Shown one piece after another: positions 26,772-35,452 of a DNA stretch of 64,000 nucleotides. Under the pieces are notes generated by a model. The model did not search any database. It saw only the letters and a program-made list of their open reading frames with translations, and had not been told where the DNA came from. The stretch lies in contig NZ_LT706987.1 in assembly GCF_900155655.1 (NCBI RefSeq), positions 2,523,466 through 2,587,465 of the forward strand, in the 5' to 3' direction. The position numbers and the translations under genes are program-made. The stretch is from Prevotella ihumii. Lineage in GTDB: Bacteria > Bacteroidota > Bacteroidia > Bacteroidales > Bacteroidaceae. How positions within the stretch are numbered: the first letter of the stretch is position 1; every line of letters starts with the position of its first letter.

Positions 26772-27347
26772 TTAGTTTACCCTTAACAAGCCGTTCGGAC
26801 CTGTTGTGCTGGCACGATAACGATATAGTGTTCTGCCTTTATCACCGCTAACGATGTTTCCGCCCGTGTTAAGGTTGTAAGTTCGTTTGCAATGGGTACA
26901 GGTGGCAATGCCTTGTGCATCTATCTTGAGTTCGTACGAACGAAGGGGATAGGCATCAGGAGTGAAACAATTAGGACACTGAAGGTCGTATGCATAGAAG
27001 CGGGCGGGGTTGTCAAGATTGCCATAACCTACTATCAATCCATTGTTCATACCGATGTGCAATTGGTTCTGAAGTCGCACATCAATGGCAGTAAACGGCT
27101 TTTCGGAAGCAAGTTTGTGATTGTTGGCAAACTGATAATAGTTTACCCCGCTCTTGTACTGGGTCTTAATGATGGTAAAGATGCCTGGCGACAGTGCATT
27201 CATAGCACTTGCAAGCGTTGCATCAAGATGAACGCTATTGTCTAACGTGAGATTTGAATGGTAGTCGGTATATTCGTATTCTACCTGATTGCCACACGCT
27301 GTAAACGCAACAAGGGCTATAAGGGTGTAAATCCAGTTCTTTATCAT
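26772..27347 (-). CDS. lipoprotein with Cys4 motif in a Rieske-like C-terminal fold
   Basis: 191 aa. Lipobox 'ALVAFTAC' gives Cys19 as the lipidated residue. The C-terminal third holds CPNC (~124-127) and CTHC (~155-158) followed by 'KRTYNLNTGGNIVSGDKG', an arrangement like the Rieske ferredoxin loops but with Cys instead of His in the second position of both loops. I infer a zinc-ribbon variant of the Rieske fold, or a rubredoxin-like iron site. No operon partner overlaps; function unknown. Likely anchored in the inner or outer membrane facing the periplasm. Confidence 0.7.
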   Translation of the reverse strand: MIKNWIYTLIALVAFTACGNQVEYEYTDYHSNLTLDNSVHLDATLASAMNALSPGIFTIIKTQYKSGVNYYQFANNHKLASEKPFTAIDVRLQNQLHIGMNNGLIVGYGNLDNPARFYAYDLQCPNCFTPDAYPLRSYELKIDAQGIATCTHCKRTYNLNTGGNIVSGDKGRTLYRYRASTTGPNGLLRVN

Positions 27348-27468
27348 ATTAATGGAATGGAGTTTTAGAATTTTCAGACTTGTCGGACGGGGGTTATTCG
27401 TCTGATAAGTCCATCAAATCTTTCTATTGACAAGCAATCGCTGCATTATTTATATTAGGGCATCATTC

Positions 27469-27882
27469 CTACTGATAAGGAATTATAGCCAACGCATCGG
27501 CTATCTTTTCGATACCTTCCTGAAGCGGACCTGATACCATTCCCTTTGCAAAGAAAGGTATATCGGCATCAATGGTCAGCTTCATCTTCGAGTTTTGCTC
27601 GTCTGTCGGGAGCATCTGAATCCAGAAGTTGAAGCCCATAGGCGAGTTTTCGCTTGCAAACTTGATGGTTTTAGGCTCTTCACGCTCAATGATACGCATC
27701 GAAACCTGCCCAACGGGTGGCACGCTAACAGAGATGGTGTCTTTATCGAAAGTCAAGTCCTTCAGCTTATCTCCAGGAATTTTGTCTTTTACACGTTCTA
27801 TATTGGTAAGGTCGCTCAACATATTGTAAACACTCTGTTGAGGATAAGGAATTTGCTTTACGCTGCTTTCAAATTTACTCAT
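27469..27882 (-). CDS. SRPBCC (START-like) family protein
   Basis: 137 aa, cytosolic. Pattern of a START/polyketide-cyclase fold: 'SVYNMLSDLTNIERVKDKIP' at the N-terminal helix, beta-sheet segments 'ISVSVPPVGQVSMRIIEREE' and the long C-terminal helix 'GPLQEGIEKIADALAIIPY'. Family knowledge: binds hydrophobic ligands; no specific substrate can be assigned. It follows pyrE by 24 bp on the same strand and is probably co-transcribed with it. Confidence 0.78.
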   Translation of the reverse strand: MSKFESSVKQIPYPQQSVYNMLSDLTNIERVKDKIPGDKLKDLTFDKDTISVSVPPVGQVSMRIIEREEPKTIKFASENSPMGFNFWIQMLPTDEQNSKMKLTIDADIPFFAKGMVSGPLQEGIEKIADALAIIPYQ

Positions 27883-27906
27883 TTACGATATTGTGAGTTT
27901 TAAATA

Positions 27907-28539
27907 TTATCCTTTATAATTTGCAGGGTCTTTGCGCCATTCGTTAAGTGTCGCAACTTGCTCTTTGGTGATATACCCTGTCTCCACTGCCTTTTCCACC
28001 ACGCTGTTGTAATCGGTCAGAGTTACGAGCTTCACACCTGCTTCTGCAAATGCCTTTTCTGCCACATCAAAGCCGTATGTGTACGATGCCACCATACCCA
28101 CAACTTCGAAACCAGCCTCGCGCAATGCTGCCACTGCCTTCAAAGAAGAGCCGCCCGTAGAGATAAGGTCTTCTACTACTACCACCTTCGAACCCACTGG
28201 CAATTCGCCTTCTATCTGGTTTTTCATTCCGTGGTCTTTTGGTTTAGGACGCACGTATGCGTATGGCATAGCCAATTCGTCGGCCACGAGTGCGCCTTGA
28301 GCTATTGCTCCTGTTGCCACACCTGCAACGGCAGTAGCTTCAGGGAAATGCTTTAGAATAGCGTGGGTCAGTTCCAACTTCACAAACGAGCGAACATCGT
28401 GGAACGAAAGTGTCTTACGATTGTCGCAATAGAAAGGTGATAACCAACCGCTTGCCCAAGTGAAAGGGTCGTTGGGTTGCAACTTGATTGCTTTAATACC
28501 GAGCAGTTTGCCTGCAAATAACTTTTTTAAATCTTCCAT
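27907..28539 (-). CDS. pyrE: orotate phosphoribosyltransferase
   Basis: 210 aa. PRPP-binding motif 'VVVVEDLISTGGSSLKAVAA' and the flexible-loop lysines 'RPKPKDHGMKNQIEGEL' are present; N-terminal 'LQPNDPFTWASGWLSPFYCD' matches PyrE. Reaction: orotate plus PRPP to OMP plus PPi in de novo pyrimidine synthesis, cytosolic dimer. First gene of a two-gene unit with the SRPBCC gene. The minus-strand promoter box TATCTTTGCA lies in the dyad at 28649-28666. Confidence 0.95.
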   Translation of the reverse strand: MEDLKKLFAGKLLGIKAIKLQPNDPFTWASGWLSPFYCDNRKTLSFHDVRSFVKLELTHAILKHFPEATAVAGVATGAIAQGALVADELAMPYAYVRPKPKDHGMKNQIEGELPVGSKVVVVEDLISTGGSSLKAVAALREAGFEVVGMVASYTYGFDVAEKAFAEAGVKLVTLTDYNSVVEKAVETGYITKEQVATLNEWRKDPANYKG

Positions 28540-28648
28540 TATATTGTTTTAACTTAATCTTATAATCTGCTGCGTGCTACTATCCCTATACAAAGAGATT
28601 ACCAACGAATGCAATCCCAACTTGTCTGCAAATTGCTGCACGCAGCCA

Positions 28649-28666
28649 TATCTTATGCAAAGATAA
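28649..28666 (-). promoter_or_regulatory. promoter dyad TATCTT-ATGC-AAAGATA upstream of pyrE
   Basis: Read on the minus strand this is TTATCTTTGCATAAGATA, containing a -7 box TATCTTTG. The identical 18 bases occur at 42257-42274 upstream of the DUF59 gene, both preceded by GCAGCC. Confidence 0.5.
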
Positions 28667-28819
28667 ATAATATTCAAGTGAAGTGCAAAGCTAATTATAT
28701 TTTTTTGTTGAAAAGATATTCAATTATCATCTTTTTTAAAACAATTCTTAAATGTAATAGATTGATTGAAAGTAAATTACTACATTTGTAATGTTCATCA
28801 ATTTAAAATCATTAAGCTA

Positions 28820-29263
28820 ATGAAAACAAAATTTTTCTTAAGTTGTGTATGTGCGTTTCTTATGAGTTTAAGCTCTTCAGCTCAAGACTTGAATACCTTT
28901 ATCAGCAAGTATGAAGGCATAAAAGGTAGCAAACGAAAACAAGTAGCCGAACTTAACCTTGACACCTCCTTGCAGAAAGCAATGTTCGAATCATTTGCTA
29001 AAGCTTCAGGAAACAAGCAGGCGACTGACATAAAACCCACAAAAGGGTTTGAAAAAATAGACCTGCTTATTATTCCCGATAATGAACAAAAGCATTACGC
29101 TGATATTCAAAAGGATTTAGCAGTCTTTGCCAAGAATACCGAAAGCACTGCATCTGACAAAGGGCAGATGTCGTATTGGACTACTGAAAATGAAGTAATT
29201 ACAGTAGTCTATAAGGAAGCCTTAAAGGTTACTTTGCTTTATAGTGCCAAGGTGAAAAGCTAA
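28820..29263 (+). CDS. exported DUF4252-like protein
   Basis: 147 aa from the ATG at 28820 (MKTKFFLSCVCAF); the earlier in-frame ATG at 28766 lies before the AT-rich leader. Signal peptide ending SSAQ, then 'DLNTFISKYEGIKGSKRKQV' and 'KIDLLIIPDN', a pattern like DUF4252 proteins of Bacteroidota. Function unknown; periplasmic. The gene is free-standing, with a terminator shared with comF downstream. Confidence 0.7.
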   Translation: MKTKFFLSCVCAFLMSLSSSAQDLNTFISKYEGIKGSKRKQVAELNLDTSLQKAMFESFAKASGNKQATDIKPTKGFEKIDLLIIPDNEQKHYADIQKDLAVFAKNTESTASDKGQMSYWTTENEVITVVYKEALKVTLLYSAKVKS

Positions 29264-29285
29264 GGCTAAGTGCTATTATCATACT

Positions 29286-29326
29286 GCTATCAAGGTGGTG
29301 TTAAAGGCTCTTTGATAGCTTTTTTA
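29286..29326. terminator. terminator between convergent DUF4252 and comF genes
   Basis: GCTATCAAGG pairs with CTTTGATAGC, followed by TTTTTT on the plus strand; it slightly overlaps the comF stop. Confidence 0.75.
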
Positions 29327-30022
29327 TTTTCCTTTTGTATGACAAAGCGAAAGCACACTTATTTTCACATCTTTAGCTTTCAATATCTCTTTGGCTAAGG
29401 CTGTTATCGTAGCTCCCGTAGTGATAACATCGTCTATCAAGAGCAGGTGTTTACCTTGCAAAAGATCAGGTCTGAGCAGGTGGAAAGCGTGTTCTACATT
29501 TTCATTGCGTTCACTACGCACCTTTTGGGTTTGACTTCCCTCAAACGAATTGCGCTTTACAGCTTTCTTTATAATAGGCAATCGTGTAACCAAACTCACG
29601 CCTTGAGCTATCATATCGCTTTGATTATAACCTCGTTGTAGCACTCTCTTGCGTGCAAGAGGTACTGAAACAATGGCATCAATGCCCTCGAAGAAGTCAG
29701 AATGTTGACATTCGTCAGCAAAGATTTGTCCCAATTCGATGCCCAACTCTGGTTGATTGCCATACTTCAGACTGTATATCATATTACTCGAAGGAGAGTT
29801 GGCTTGATAAAAGAAGAACGCTGCCGCCTTTTCGATAGGTATTCTGCCCCAAAACACTTTTGCCAATTCGTTTTCTAATGCGTCTTGGTGATAGTTAGTG
29901 CGAGGCAAAGTGAGGTTGCAAGCTCCACACAAAACGTGCTCGCTAATGCCCAATCGCTTCCCACACATCACACAAGCACGTGGCGCAATGAGGTCTATCA
30001 GTCTGCTCCAAATGCTAATCAT
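29324..30022 (-). CDS. comF: ComF-family phosphoribosyltransferase-like protein
   Basis: 232 aa. N-terminal zinc ribbon CVMCGK...CGAC (residues ~17-36), central 'DAIVSVPLARKRVLQRGYNQ' and the PRPP loop 'HLLLIDDVITTGATITALAK'. Family knowledge: ComF/GntX proteins participate in DNA uptake or processing in competent bacteria; exact activity is unknown. It overlaps recX by 8 bp and follows prmC, forming a translationally coupled prmC-recX-comF operon. Confidence 0.9.
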   Translation of the reverse strand: MISIWSRLIDLIAPRACVMCGKRLGISEHVLCGACNLTLPRTNYHQDALENELAKVFWGRIPIEKAAAFFFYQANSPSSNMIYSLKYGNQPELGIELGQIFADECQHSDFFEGIDAIVSVPLARKRVLQRGYNQSDMIAQGVSLVTRLPIIKKAVKRNSFEGSQTQKVRSERNENVEHAFHLLRPDLLQGKHLLLIDDVITTGATITALAKEILKAKDVKISVLSLCHTKGK

Positions 30023-30530
30023 CGGCTGTTATATCAAAATCAACATCATCTACCATTGTTGCATCGTCCACGCACTGTCGAATTAAGTCGATTGTGAAAC
30101 CTCTTCCCATCGCAAACTTAATGAGCTTCATAGCTCGCTCATAGTCTGTTTCAGCCTTGATAGTCTTATACTTGCTTTTCATCAGTGGGCGCAACACCTC
30201 CAAATACTCCTCATCTTTCACCTCGTCCAATATAGGTTGCGAGATGCGTTTGTCTATCTTTTTAATCCATAACGCTTGTTCTATCTTCCTTCGCCCCCAC
30301 TTGTTATAAGCTATCTTATCACGCACAAACGCCTGTGTAAAGCGTTCATCATCAATGTATTTTAAGTCGATAAGACGGTCAATAATACGCTCTTGCACCT
30401 CAGCTACCAATCCCCATTTGCGCATCTTTTCCGCTATCTCGCCCGAACAATGCTCGCTGCGAGCACAGAGGTCGCCCAACTTCCTCAATGCTTCTGCTTC
30501 CGTAACGGGTTTCTTTTGTATCATAACCAT
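30015..30530 (-). CDS. recX: RecX-family regulatory protein
   Basis: 171 aa, all-helical with three repeated helical units ('ALRKLGDLCARSEHCSGEIA', 'RLIDLKYIDDERFTQAFVRD', 'KTIKAETDYERAMKLIKFAM'). Family knowledge: RecX inhibits or modulates RecA filaments. Here it is not adjacent to recA but lies between prmC and comF, overlapping both (10 and 8 bp). Confidence 0.88.
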   Translation of the reverse strand: MVMIQKKPVTEAEALRKLGDLCARSEHCSGEIAEKMRKWGLVAEVQERIIDRLIDLKYIDDERFTQAFVRDKIAYNKWGRRKIEQALWIKKIDKRISQPILDEVKDEEYLEVLRPLMKSKYKTIKAETDYERAMKLIKFAMGRGFTIDLIRQCVDDATMVDDVDFDITADD

Positions 30531-31378
30531 ATAGCCTTTGTAAATCGTCTTTTACCGAATTGGTCTTCTTTCACCTCAATATGAACATATCCCAATTCGG
30601 ACATCATTCCCACCACTTGTTCTATATAGCGCGGATTGGTCTCAAAGTACAATGCCCCACCTCGTTTCAGCGCCTTTTGTCCATACTTAGCAATGGCAGT
30701 ATAAAACCGCAATGGGTCATCATTAGGCACAAAGAGAGCTGTGTCGGGTTCATAGTCCAACACATTTTGGTGCATCTCTGCTTGTTCGTCCATACATATA
30801 TAAGGTGGATTGCTCACAATAACGTCAAACTGCCGTTTGTCTTCCGATGGATCGAGTGCGTCTTCCAACTCAAAGTTTACCCTTGCTTCCATCGCCATAG
30901 CATTTCTCCGAGCTATCAAGAGTGCGTCTCCAGATATATCCCAAGCCGTAACTTCAACGTTATCAATATCTTTTTGCAACGTAATGGCGATACAACCACT
31001 ACCCGTCCCCACGTCCAACACCTGTAAGGGTTTAGGCGGTTGAAGTGCACAATAAGGTTGATTAAAGTCGGCTGCTATCCAACGGCACAACACCTCTGTC
31101 TCTATTCGTGGAATAAGTACGCCTTCTACCACATAAAACGTTCGTCCACAAAACATCGCTTCGCCCAAAACATACTGCACAGGTTCGCCTTTCTCTAATC
31201 GAGCTATTATTTTTTCGAGTTCAGCGTTGTCTTCTGCCGATAATTCACTAACTTTGCCTGTGTATATATCGGTAAGCGATAGTCCATAGCGACTTTCCAA
31301 CACCGTGCGCACAATGGCTTTCGCTTCACCCAAGGGATAAAGCGGTGTAAGTCGTTCGTAAAGCGTTTGATACATCAT
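30521..31378 (-). CDS. prmC: peptide chain release factor N5-glutamine methyltransferase
   Basis: 285 aa. N-terminal helical domain, then a SAM-binding Rossmann domain with 'QVLDVGTGSGCIAITLQKD' and the substrate motif NPPY in 'DVIVSNPPYICMDEQ'. Function: methylates the GGQ glutamine of RF1/RF2, SAM-dependent, cytosolic. First gene of the prmC-recX-comF operon; a minus-strand TATCTTTG box is visible at 31502-31509. Confidence 0.92.
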   Translation of the reverse strand: MMYQTLYERLTPLYPLGEAKAIVRTVLESRYGLSLTDIYTGKVSELSAEDNAELEKIIARLEKGEPVQYVLGEAMFCGRTFYVVEGVLIPRIETEVLCRWIAADFNQPYCALQPPKPLQVLDVGTGSGCIAITLQKDIDNVEVTAWDISGDALLIARRNAMAMEARVNFELEDALDPSEDKRQFDVIVSNPPYICMDEQAEMHQNVLDYEPDTALFVPNDDPLRFYTAIAKYGQKALKRGGALYFETNPRYIEQVVGMMSELGYVHIEVKEDQFGKRRFTKAIWL

Positions 31379-31400
31379 AGATTTCTGATGGTTTATAATA

Positions 31401-31474
31401 TGTAGGGGCTCGATTTATCGAGTTCCGCATACCCCACATTCAGTATTTGGAACTCGATAAATCGAGCCCCTACA
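31401..31474. repeat. 74-bp palindromic element (P3), copy 1
   Basis: Perfect 26-bp inverted ends beginning TGTAGGGGCTCGATTTATCG; each end itself holds the small hairpin CTCGAT-TTATCGAG. Between the divergent prmC and ribD promoters. Confidence 0.85.
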
Positions 31475-31523
31475 CCGCAGCAACTAAGCTGTTTTGATTT
31501 GCAAAGATAAACAATAAAACAAT

Positions 31524-32579
31524 ATGAAACAAGAAGAAATAGACGATATATATATGTACCGTTGTTTGCAGTTAGCAGCCAACGGTCGCCAACTTGCCAA
31601 GCCCAACCCTATGGTGGGGGCTGTAATCGTAAGCCAAGACGGCCGCATCATTGGCGAAGGCTACCACGTGCGTTGCGGAGAAGGACATGCCGAAGTGAAC
31701 GCTTTCCGTTCTGTGCGTCCCGAAGACGAACACCTCTTGCCACAAGCCACCATCTATGTGAGCCTTGAGCCCTGTTCGCATCACGGCAAAACCCCTCCTT
31801 GTGCCGACCTCATTGTGCGCAAAGGCGTGCGCCGTGTGGTGTGTGGTTGCATAGACCCCTTTGCCGAAGTGCAAGGGCGAGGCATAGCACGCATACGCGA
31901 GGCAGGTATCGAGGTTAAAGTAGGCGTATTAGAAAAGGAATGTTTGGCACTAAACCGACAATTCATAGTGCGCAACAAACAGCACAGACCTTACATTATT
32001 CTGAAGTGGGCGCAAACCGACAATGGAAAGATAGCCTACTCTCCCACACGTAAACCCTATACACCACTGCAAATCTCTACACCTTTTACCAAAATGTTGG
32101 TACACAAACTGCGTGCCGAAAGCGATGCTATCCTTGTAGGAAATACCACACAAATGCTTGAAAATCCTCAACTCAACGTGCGTGAATGGAGCGGCAACCA
32201 CCCTCAAAAGCTTGTTCTTTCGCACACACATACTGCTGATGATGGTATCACTATTCATTCTTTAGAAGAGGTTGTGCGGTTATCGAAAAAGTCGGACGGG
32301 TCAGATAAGTCAGACTGGGCTGACAATTCTGCCCAACCTAACAAAAGTCACTCACACCATACCATTCCTTCTCGTCCTATCACCTCACTTATTGTGGAGG
32401 GTGGTGCGCAAACCTTAGAAAGTTTTATTGCTCAAGGCTTATGGGACGAAATACGCATTGAGACTGCTCCTTTCAGCATTGCCGAGGGTATAGATGCCCC
32501 AGAGCTGCCTAAAAACGCTGTACTGCAAAGCATAGCCCACTACGAGAACACCATAAAGACCTATATGCGCTCAGAATAA
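31524..32579 (+). CDS. ribD: riboflavin biosynthesis RibD (deaminase/reductase) with 9-bp repeat insert
   Basis: 351 aa. N-terminal cytidine-deaminase domain with zinc motif 'HAEVNAF' and 'EPCSHHGKTPPCADL'; C-terminal DHFR-like reductase with 'ILKWAQTDNGKIA', 'ESDAILVGNTTQMLENP' and 'LIVEGGAQTLESFIAQGLWD'. Converts DAHWP-type pyrimidine through deamination and reduction in riboflavin synthesis. Residues ~254-270 (KKSDGSDKSDWADN) are encoded by GTCNGAC repeats with 9-bp period, an in-frame low-complexity insertion in a surface region before the last conserved block. Because the repeat is a multiple of 3, the frame is kept; activity is presumed. Confidence 0.92.
   Translation: MKQEEIDDIYMYRCLQLAANGRQLAKPNPMVGAVIVSQDGRIIGEGYHVRCGEGHAEVNAFRSVRPEDEHLLPQATIYVSLEPCSHHGKTPPCADLIVRKGVRRVVCGCIDPFAEVQGRGIARIREAGIEVKVGVLEKECLALNRQFIVRNKQHRPYIILKWAQTDNGKIAYSPTRKPYTPLQISTPFTKMLVHKLRAESDAILVGNTTQMLENPQLNVREWSGNHPQKLVLSHTHTADDGITIHSLEEVVRLSKKSDGSDKSDWADNSAQPNKSHSHHTIPSRPITSLIVEGGAQTLESFIAQGLWDEIRIETAPFSIAEGIDAPELPKNAVLQSIAHYENTIKTYMRSE
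32291..32324 (+). repeat. 9-bp array inside ribD
   Basis: GTCGGACGG, GTCAGATAA, GTCAGACTG then GGCTGAC: units at 32291, 32300 and 32309. In the ribD frame they read SDG, SDK, SDW. Confidence 0.75.
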
Positions 32580-32936
32580 TCAAAAAAAAGGTGCACCACT
32601 TTCCATCTCTTTAAATTTAGGGTCGTATTCAGCAAGATACATTGGGTCTTGGTATACATTTTGGTTATAACGGTGAATTGCAATGCCTACCATTTGTTCA
32701 GGATAAGCATCACGCAACTCCTTCATACCTACCATTCCACGTGGACAGTTCATACAAAGTCTGCCTGTATTTTCTTCTACCAATACACCATGACGGAATA
32801 CTCTTTCTAAAGTTTCCAATGTACCTGTACTTACAGTAGCATTGGTAGCATTAGGTTTGGTGAGGTCGGACCAGTCGGACCAGTCAGACAAGTCCGACCA
32901 GTCCGACCAATTTTCCACATCTTGCCCACACAACAT
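32580..32936 (-). pseudogene. Omp28-like gene fragment fused to a 9-bp array
   Basis: Residues ~40-118 (GTLETLERVFRHGVLVEENTG, then CMNCPRGMVGM) are homologous to the CxxC region of the Omp28-like protein at 55794 (HGVLVEELTGLTCPNCPMGW). There is no signal peptide; the first ~30 residues are read from the GTCNGAC array at 32865-32910. Both ends of the parent protein are missing. A gene remnant; translation is doubtful. Confidence 0.75.
32865..32910. repeat. 9-bp array, about 5 units
   Basis: GTCGGACCA (twice), GTCAGACAA, GTCCGACCA (twice). The pairing of G- and C-centred units allows a hairpin. Joined to the Omp28-like fragment. Confidence 0.8.
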
Positions 32937-32958
32937 TTGACGCTAACTCCTTAAAAAA

Positions 32959-33837
32959 TCAACTTGCTTTCTTTTGTTTTAAAATAATCAATATTACGGC
33001 CGAGAGGATAAGAACAATACCTGAAGCAAGACGGAAAGTGAGGCTCTCGCCAAAAAGCAAACAACTGATAGCCACAGCAGTTACAGGTTCTAATGCGCCA
33101 AGAATAGACGATGCCGTGCTTCCAATAATGTTGATGGAAACATTCATACAATAGAGCGAAAGCAAAGTAGGGAACAATGCCAACTGAACGGAAAACAACC
33201 ACTCTTCGGTTTCATCAAGTATTTGCAGCGGATCGCCCACAAACACCATATAACCCACTATGGTTAACCACCCGAAAAAAGTAATCCAAAAGGTGTATTT
33301 CACAGGCGACATCGTTATTTTAAACTGTTTTACATAGACAATATATAAGGCATAAAGCAGCGAAGAACCTAAGACGAGCAAAATACCTGTAAGACTTAAC
33401 GTTGTGCCACCTTCACCCCGATAGAGCAAACCTATACCTATAATGGCAAGAAGAATGGAGAGTGCAGTGGCCCAAGTGATACGTTCGTGATAGAAAACCA
33501 CCATCAACACAGCCGTGATAATGGGGTAAGAGAAAAGAATGGTAGAGGCTACACCTGCATTCATATAAAGAAAGCTAAGGAAAAGTAGCACCGACGAGAT
33601 GCCACAAAACGAACCAAGGGTGGCAAACTTTATAGCGTGTCCTATCTTGATTTTGAAGCCTTCGCCTGTAAACAGCAGCCATACGGCAAACATCAGTGCA
33701 GCCATTCCATACCGATAAAAGAGCACATTGCCCGAAGAAAGTCCGTGTGCATACAGCGGAAGTGCACCTAAAGGGTTCGTTCCGTAAAAGATGGCAGCCA
33801 AAATTCCTGCCGTAAAGCCTTTAATGTTTTGATTCAT
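32959..33837 (-). CDS. EamA-family (DMT) membrane transporter
   Basis: 292 aa with about ten predicted transmembrane helices in two EamA halves (first 'GILAAIFYGTNPLGALPLYA', second 'LSLTGILLVLGSSLLYALYIV'). Drug/metabolite transporter superfamily, inner membrane, likely exporter of a metabolite or amino acid; substrate unknown. Ends in the basic tail LKQKKAS. Separated from pncB by a 9-bp array. Confidence 0.88.
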   Translation of the reverse strand: MNQNIKGFTAGILAAIFYGTNPLGALPLYAHGLSSGNVLFYRYGMAALMFAVWLLFTGEGFKIKIGHAIKFATLGSFCGISSVLLFLSFLYMNAGVASTILFSYPIITAVLMVVFYHERITWATALSILLAIIGIGLLYRGEGGTTLSLTGILLVLGSSLLYALYIVYVKQFKITMSPVKYTFWITFFGWLTIVGYMVFVGDPLQILDETEEWLFSVQLALFPTLLSLYCMNVSINIIGSTASSILGALEPVTAVAISCLLFGESLTFRLASGIVLILSAVILIILKQKKAS

Positions 33838-33893
33838 AATTTTTTTAAGCTCAAGCTATGTGTAGATGATGATGGAAGATTTGCCAACCTAAA

Positions 33894-33963
33894 TCAGACT
33901 TGTCCGACCAGTCCGACTCGTCCGACCAGTCCGACCCGTCCGACCCGTCCAACTCGTCCAACA
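33894..33963. repeat. 9-bp array, about 7 units
   Basis: CAGACTT, GTCCGACCA, GTCCGACTC, GTCCGACCA, GTCCGACCC (twice), GTCCAACTC, GTCCAACAA. The last units are decayed (GTCCAAC). Lies in the divergent gap between EamA and pncB. Confidence 0.8.
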
Positions 33964-34052
33964 AATCAGCCCCGACCAACAAAATTTCGTGCAAAGGTAC
34001 ACATTCTTTTGGTTTTATTGATGGGAAAGAACAAAGAGTAAAAAAAAATACG

Positions 34053-34060
34053 TACTTTTG
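34053..34060 (+). promoter_or_regulatory. -7 box TACTTTTG of pncB
   Basis: TACTTTTG 36 bp upstream of the chosen pncB start; fits Bacteroidota TAnnTTTG. Confidence 0.5.
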
Positions 34061-34095
34061 CAAAAGTCTAACCATAGACTATGGTGTTAATCACA

Positions 34096-35328
34096 ATGAA
34101 AAAATCTATGCAGCAAATTATAAAACATTTCACAGATAACGATGCTTACACCTTTAGCTGTCAGCATTATGTGTTGCAAACTTATCCTCGTGCAGAAGTA
34201 GAATATACCTTCTTTGACAGAAAAGATACAGTGTATCCTGAAGGATTTGCCGAACTCTTAAACGAGCAATTAGGATATATGCCCAACGTAATCATTACCG
34301 AGGAGGAAATAGCGTTTATGAAACGACGAATGTACTATCTGCCAGAATGGTACTTCACCTTCCTCCGTGGCTACCGTTTCGACCCTCACGAAGTGACGGT
34401 AACACAAGATGAAGCAGGCCATTTAGATGTGTCGGTACGTGGAAAGTGGTACTCTGCCATTATGTGGGAAATGCCCATACTCAGCATTGTGTCAGAATTG
34501 ATGCACATATTGCGGGGCGATTTAGAGCATTACAACCTTGAACAAGAGCGCGAACGTTGCATAGAGAAAACCCAAAAGATACTCTCTAATGGGCTTATCC
34601 TTGGCGATATGGGCACAAGACGTCGTATGTCGTTCGACCATCATAGTATGATAATCCGCACAATGAAAGAGGTTTACGCACAAGGGGGCTATGATGACGA
34701 GCAAGGTCACCACACGTGGACAGGCAAATTTACAGGTACGAGCAATGTGTACTTAGCAATGAAGAACGACCTCTTGGCCATTGGTACGATGAGTCATCAG
34801 CTTATAGAGTTTGAAGAGAACGTTAGCGGCATCTTTGAATGTAATTTCAACGTGATGAAGAAGTTCAGTGACGTCTATGATGGCGACAATGGAATTTACT
34901 TGTACGATTGTTTTGGTGACAAGGTGTTCTTTGGCAACCTCTCAAAGCGTATGGCAATGATGTTTACAGGTTTGCGTGTAGACAGCGGAATAGAAGAAGA
35001 ACAGATAGAAAAGATTATCGCTAAATATCAGTCGTTGGGTATCGACCCTGCTACAAAGCAAGTAGTTTTCAGCAACGGACTTAATATTGAGCGTGCCATA
35101 GAGTTACACAAATATGTCAACGGACGTGTAAAAGATAGTTATGGTATGGGTACTTTCCTCACGTGTGATGTAGAGAACGTGAAGCCAATGAATATTGTTG
35201 TGAAGCTCACACGTATGCGCATTACCGAGAAACGTGAATGGCACGACTGTGTAAAACTATCGTGCGACAAGGGAAAGACCGTGGGTAATCCTGAAAAATG
35301 TGAATATTTGCTGAAGCTAATCGGCTAA
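34096..35328 (+). CDS. pncB: nicotinate phosphoribosyltransferase
   Basis: 410 aa from the ATG at 34096 (MKKSMQQIIK). NAPRTase signatures: 'TDNDAYTFSCQHYVL' near the N-terminus, 'MGTRRRMSFDHH', 'FTGTSNVYLAMKNDLLAIGT' with 'MSHQ', and 'VFSNGLNIERAIELH'. The catalytic His lies in 'RRRMSFDHHS' or 'TMSHQ', as far as I can tell from the pattern. Reaction: nicotinate plus PRPP (ATP-stimulated) to nicotinate mononucleotide, Preiss-Handler NAD salvage; cytosolic. Monocistronic. Confidence 0.93.
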   Translation: MKKSMQQIIKHFTDNDAYTFSCQHYVLQTYPRAEVEYTFFDRKDTVYPEGFAELLNEQLGYMPNVIITEEEIAFMKRRMYYLPEWYFTFLRGYRFDPHEVTVTQDEAGHLDVSVRGKWYSAIMWEMPILSIVSELMHILRGDLEHYNLEQERERCIEKTQKILSNGLILGDMGTRRRMSFDHHSMIIRTMKEVYAQGGYDDEQGHHTWTGKFTGTSNVYLAMKNDLLAIGTMSHQLIEFEENVSGIFECNFNVMKKFSDVYDGDNGIYLYDCFGDKVFFGNLSKRMAMMFTGLRVDSGIEEEQIEKIIAKYQSLGIDPATKQVVFSNGLNIERAIELHKYVNGRVKDSYGMGTFLTCDVENVKPMNIVVKLTRMRITEKREWHDCVKLSCDKGKTVGNPEKCEYLLKLIG

Positions 35329-35452
35329 TATTAGCATCGAACTAAGCATAATAAAAGGGCGTAATTTTGCACTTTTCGCTTCTATAAACCTAAAATAGGG
35401 AGATAGAAGATAGAAACATAAAGTGGAAAATTAAGCCCTTTTGCTTTTTGAT

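Noticed and set aside
31380-31523. FMN riboswitch upstream of ribD
   Set aside because: The leader is filled by the P3 palindrome and a promoter; I cannot find the conserved RFN-element segments.
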